A stretch of DNA of 64,000 nt from Craurococcus roseus. GTDB lineage: Bacteria > Pseudomonadota > Alphaproteobacteria > Acetobacterales > Acetobacteraceae. The notes under the pieces were generated by a model. It was given only the letters and a program-made list of their open reading frames with translations, had not been told where the DNA came from and made no database searches. The stretch lies in contig NZ_BAAAFZ010000060.1 in assembly GCF_039523795.1 (NCBI RefSeq), positions 172,159 through 236,158 on the forward strand, in the 5' to 3' direction. Positions 62,998-64,000 of the stretch are shown piece by piece. Numbering within the stretch: the stretch's first letter is position 1; every line of letters starts with the position of its first letter. The translations under genes and the position numbers were made by a program.

Positions 62998-63702
62998 TCA
63001 GGGCGGCGGCGGCCGCGTGCCGAAGACCGCGGTGCCGACGCGGACGTGCGTGGCGCCGCACGCGATGGCCGCTTCGAAATCGCCGCTCATGCCCATGCTG
63101 AGCACCGGCAGCGCGTGCCGCACCGCGAGCTCGGCCAGGAACCCGAAGTGCGGGCGCGGGTCGTCCCCCGCGGGCGGGATGCACATCAGCCCGTTCACCG
63201 CCAAGCCGTGCTCGTCGCGGCACAGGCGGAGGAAGGCGCCCGCCTCCGCGCGCGGCACCCCGGCTTTCTGCGCCTCGTCGCCGGTGTTCACCTGCACTAG
63301 CAGTTCGGGGCGCCGGCCTTCCTTGCGCACCGCGTCGGCGAGCGAGGCGGCGAGGCGCGGTCGGTCGAGGCTCTCGATGGCGTCGGCCAGCCGCACCGCG
63401 TCGCGCGCCTTGTTGGTCTGGAGCGCGCCGATGAGGCGGAGGCGCAGCTCAGGATAGGCAGGGCGCAGGGCGGGAAACTTCGCCGCCGCTTCCTGCACGC
63501 GGTTCTCGCCGAACACGGCTTGGCCGGCGGCGAGCGCCGCTTCCACCGCCTCCACCGGGTTGGTCTTGGACACGGCGACGAGCGTGACGGAGTCCGGCGC
63601 GCGGTTGGCGCGGGCGCAGGCGTCGGCGATCCTGCCGCGAAGGCGGGCGAGGTTGTCCCGGATGAGGACGGCGTTCGTGGCGTCGGCGGTGGTGGAGGAC
63701 AT
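62998..63702 (-). CDS. YggS-family PLP homeostasis protein
   Basis: This 234-residue protein has the N-terminal PLP-binding lysine in VAVSKTNPVEAVEAAL (Lys46). Family stretches FGENRVQEAAAKF, LIGALQTNKARDAV, LLVQVNTGDEAQKAG and SMGMSGDFEAAIACGATHVR follow. YggS/PLPBP proteins bind pyridoxal 5'-phosphate without catalysis and affect vitamin B6 and amino-acid balance. Typical length and motifs. ATG at 63702. It is divergent from the thiE-like gene across about 200 bp. Confidence 0.92.
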   Translation of the reverse strand: MSSTTADATNAVLIRDNLARLRGRIADACARANRAPDSVTLVAVSKTNPVEAVEAALAAGQAVFGENRVQEAAAKFPALRPAYPELRLRLIGALQTNKARDAVRLADAIESLDRPRLAASLADAVRKEGRRPELLVQVNTGDEAQKAGVPRAEAGAFLRLCRDEHGLAVNGLMCIPPAGDDPRPHFGFLAELAVRHALPVLSMGMSGDFEAAIACGATHVRVGTAVFGTRPPPP

Positions 63703-63899
63703 GCGATGCGGGGGCTGAGGTCCGGGCCCGGTCGGGACGTGCGCGCCGGCGCGGCGACTCGCTTCCTTGATTCCTTGCTTCCCTGCCCGCCGCGCGGCGG
63801 CTTTTCGGACGAAAGGCGCGGCGTGGACGGCGATCGGCAGAGTGTACCCCTTCCGCCCCGGCCGGGCGAGCGCTTCCCGCCGCCGGCGATGGCGCCGCG
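63703..63899. other. intergenic region between yggS and thiE-like genes
   Basis: No gene is seen in these 197 bp. A three-copy 8-bp repeat lies at 63763-63786, followed by a short hairpin and CTTTT near 63787-63805. A TPP riboswitch was looked for because of the downstream gene, but the conserved CTGAGA and GATCTGGATAATGCC-type segments are missing. Confidence 0.5.
63763..63786. repeat. 8-bp tandem repeat, three copies
   Basis: TTCCTTGA, TTCCTTGC and TTCCCTGC follow each other. The 8-bp period and CCTT core match the four-copy run at 5832-5863 read on the minus strand. Both are intergenic. They may be members of one dispersed short repeat family. Confidence 0.5.
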
Positions 63900-64000
63900 G
63901 TGAAGCGCCCGCCCGGCCTCGCGGCCGCCGCGCGCCGCTTGCGCGGCCCGCCCGCGCCGTCGTCGGTGCCGCGGTTGTTCCTGTTCAGCGACCCCGCGCG
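63900..64000 (+). CDS. thiamine phosphate synthase-like protein, N-terminal part
   Basis: The frame starts with GTG at 63900 and runs off the window end. The 33 visible residues read VKRPPGLAAAARRLRGPP and PRLFLFSDPAR. The segment PxLFLFSDPxR matches the first strand of ThiE-type barrels (LYxxTDP), which join the thiamine pyrimidine and thiazole moieties. The alanine-rich lead is typical of Acetobacteraceae versions. With so little sequence the assignment is tentative, and the start could be elsewhere. Confidence 0.5.
   Translation, partial: MKRPPGLAAAARRLRGPPAPSSVPRLFLFSDPA

Noticed and set aside
63703..63899. TPP riboswitch upstream of the thiE-like gene
   Set aside because: GGGGGCTGAGG occurs near 63708, but the conserved partner segments of the thi-box are absent.

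Overview
The window is very GC-rich (about 70%) chromosomal DNA from an alphaproteobacterium, most likely Rhodospirillales/Acetobacteraceae (Roseomonas-like). Pointers are a ChvG/ChvI pair near pckA, a FixH/FixI-type cbb3 oxidase cluster with FNR-like sites, an orphan Bug-type tricarboxylate-binding protein, an STAS-fused MlaE and a UvsE endonuclease. The lineage is inferred from gene content only. I saw no rRNA, tRNA, CRISPR array or intact insertion sequence.

Layout. 1-1.0 kb: 3' end of an alpha-glucosidase, then a ParD/ParE-type toxin-antitoxin pair with a visible promoter/operator. 1.1-5.5 kb: a giant multi-PAS hybrid histidine kinase. 5.9-9.5 kb: an Mla/Pqi-type lipid-transport operon (mlaE-mlaF-mlaD-pqiC). 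9.6-13.1 kb: a Bug receptor divergent from an HWE-type histidine kinase. 13.5-16.6 kb: chvG and chvI, separated by about 730 bp that holds an orphan Phd/YefM antitoxin gene and a frameshifted XRE regulator. 16.8-19.7 kb: a HugZ-like protein, pckA and a DUF2237 protein. 19.7-25.5 kb: a GGDEF/EAL protein, pheA-kdsB, a membrane cytochrome c and hisN. 25.5-32.2 kb: a Yej-type peptide ABC transporter operon with a foreign-looking gene spliced between yejB and yejE. 32.2-37.7 kb: a lipoprotein, a 2-hydroxyacid dehydrogenase, a MarR regulator, an M17 aminopeptidase and a sugar-nucleotide epimerase.

37.9-47.0 kb is a respiration block: ccoNOQP, fixH and a small membrane protein on the minus strand; a divergent set with a DUF2189 membrane protein and a truncated-hemoglobin/DUF1971 fusion; then the copper ATPase ccoI and a TauE/SafE-type membrane protein. 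Three FNR-like sites sit upstream of ccoN, ccoI and the TauE-like gene, so the cluster is probably a low-oxygen regulon. 47.1-50.8 kb is a sulfate ABC transporter operon (sbp-cysT-cysW-cysA). 51-53.7 kb holds an SDR plus a flavin monooxygenase; 53.7-55.9 kb a translationally coupled uvsE and DHH phosphoesterase pair; 55.9-60.9 kb an orphan peptide-binding protein, a small secreted protein and a two-subunit molybdenum hydroxylase. 61-63 kb is an envelope/stress cassette (membrane protein, CsbD-DUF883 protein, holin-like protein) behind a possible general-stress promoter. The window ends with a YggS-type PLP protein and the 5' end of a thiE-like gene.

Many genes overlap by four or five bases (ATGA, GTGA, TTGA, TGATG), so coupled translation is the rule. 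I used these overlaps to choose starts.
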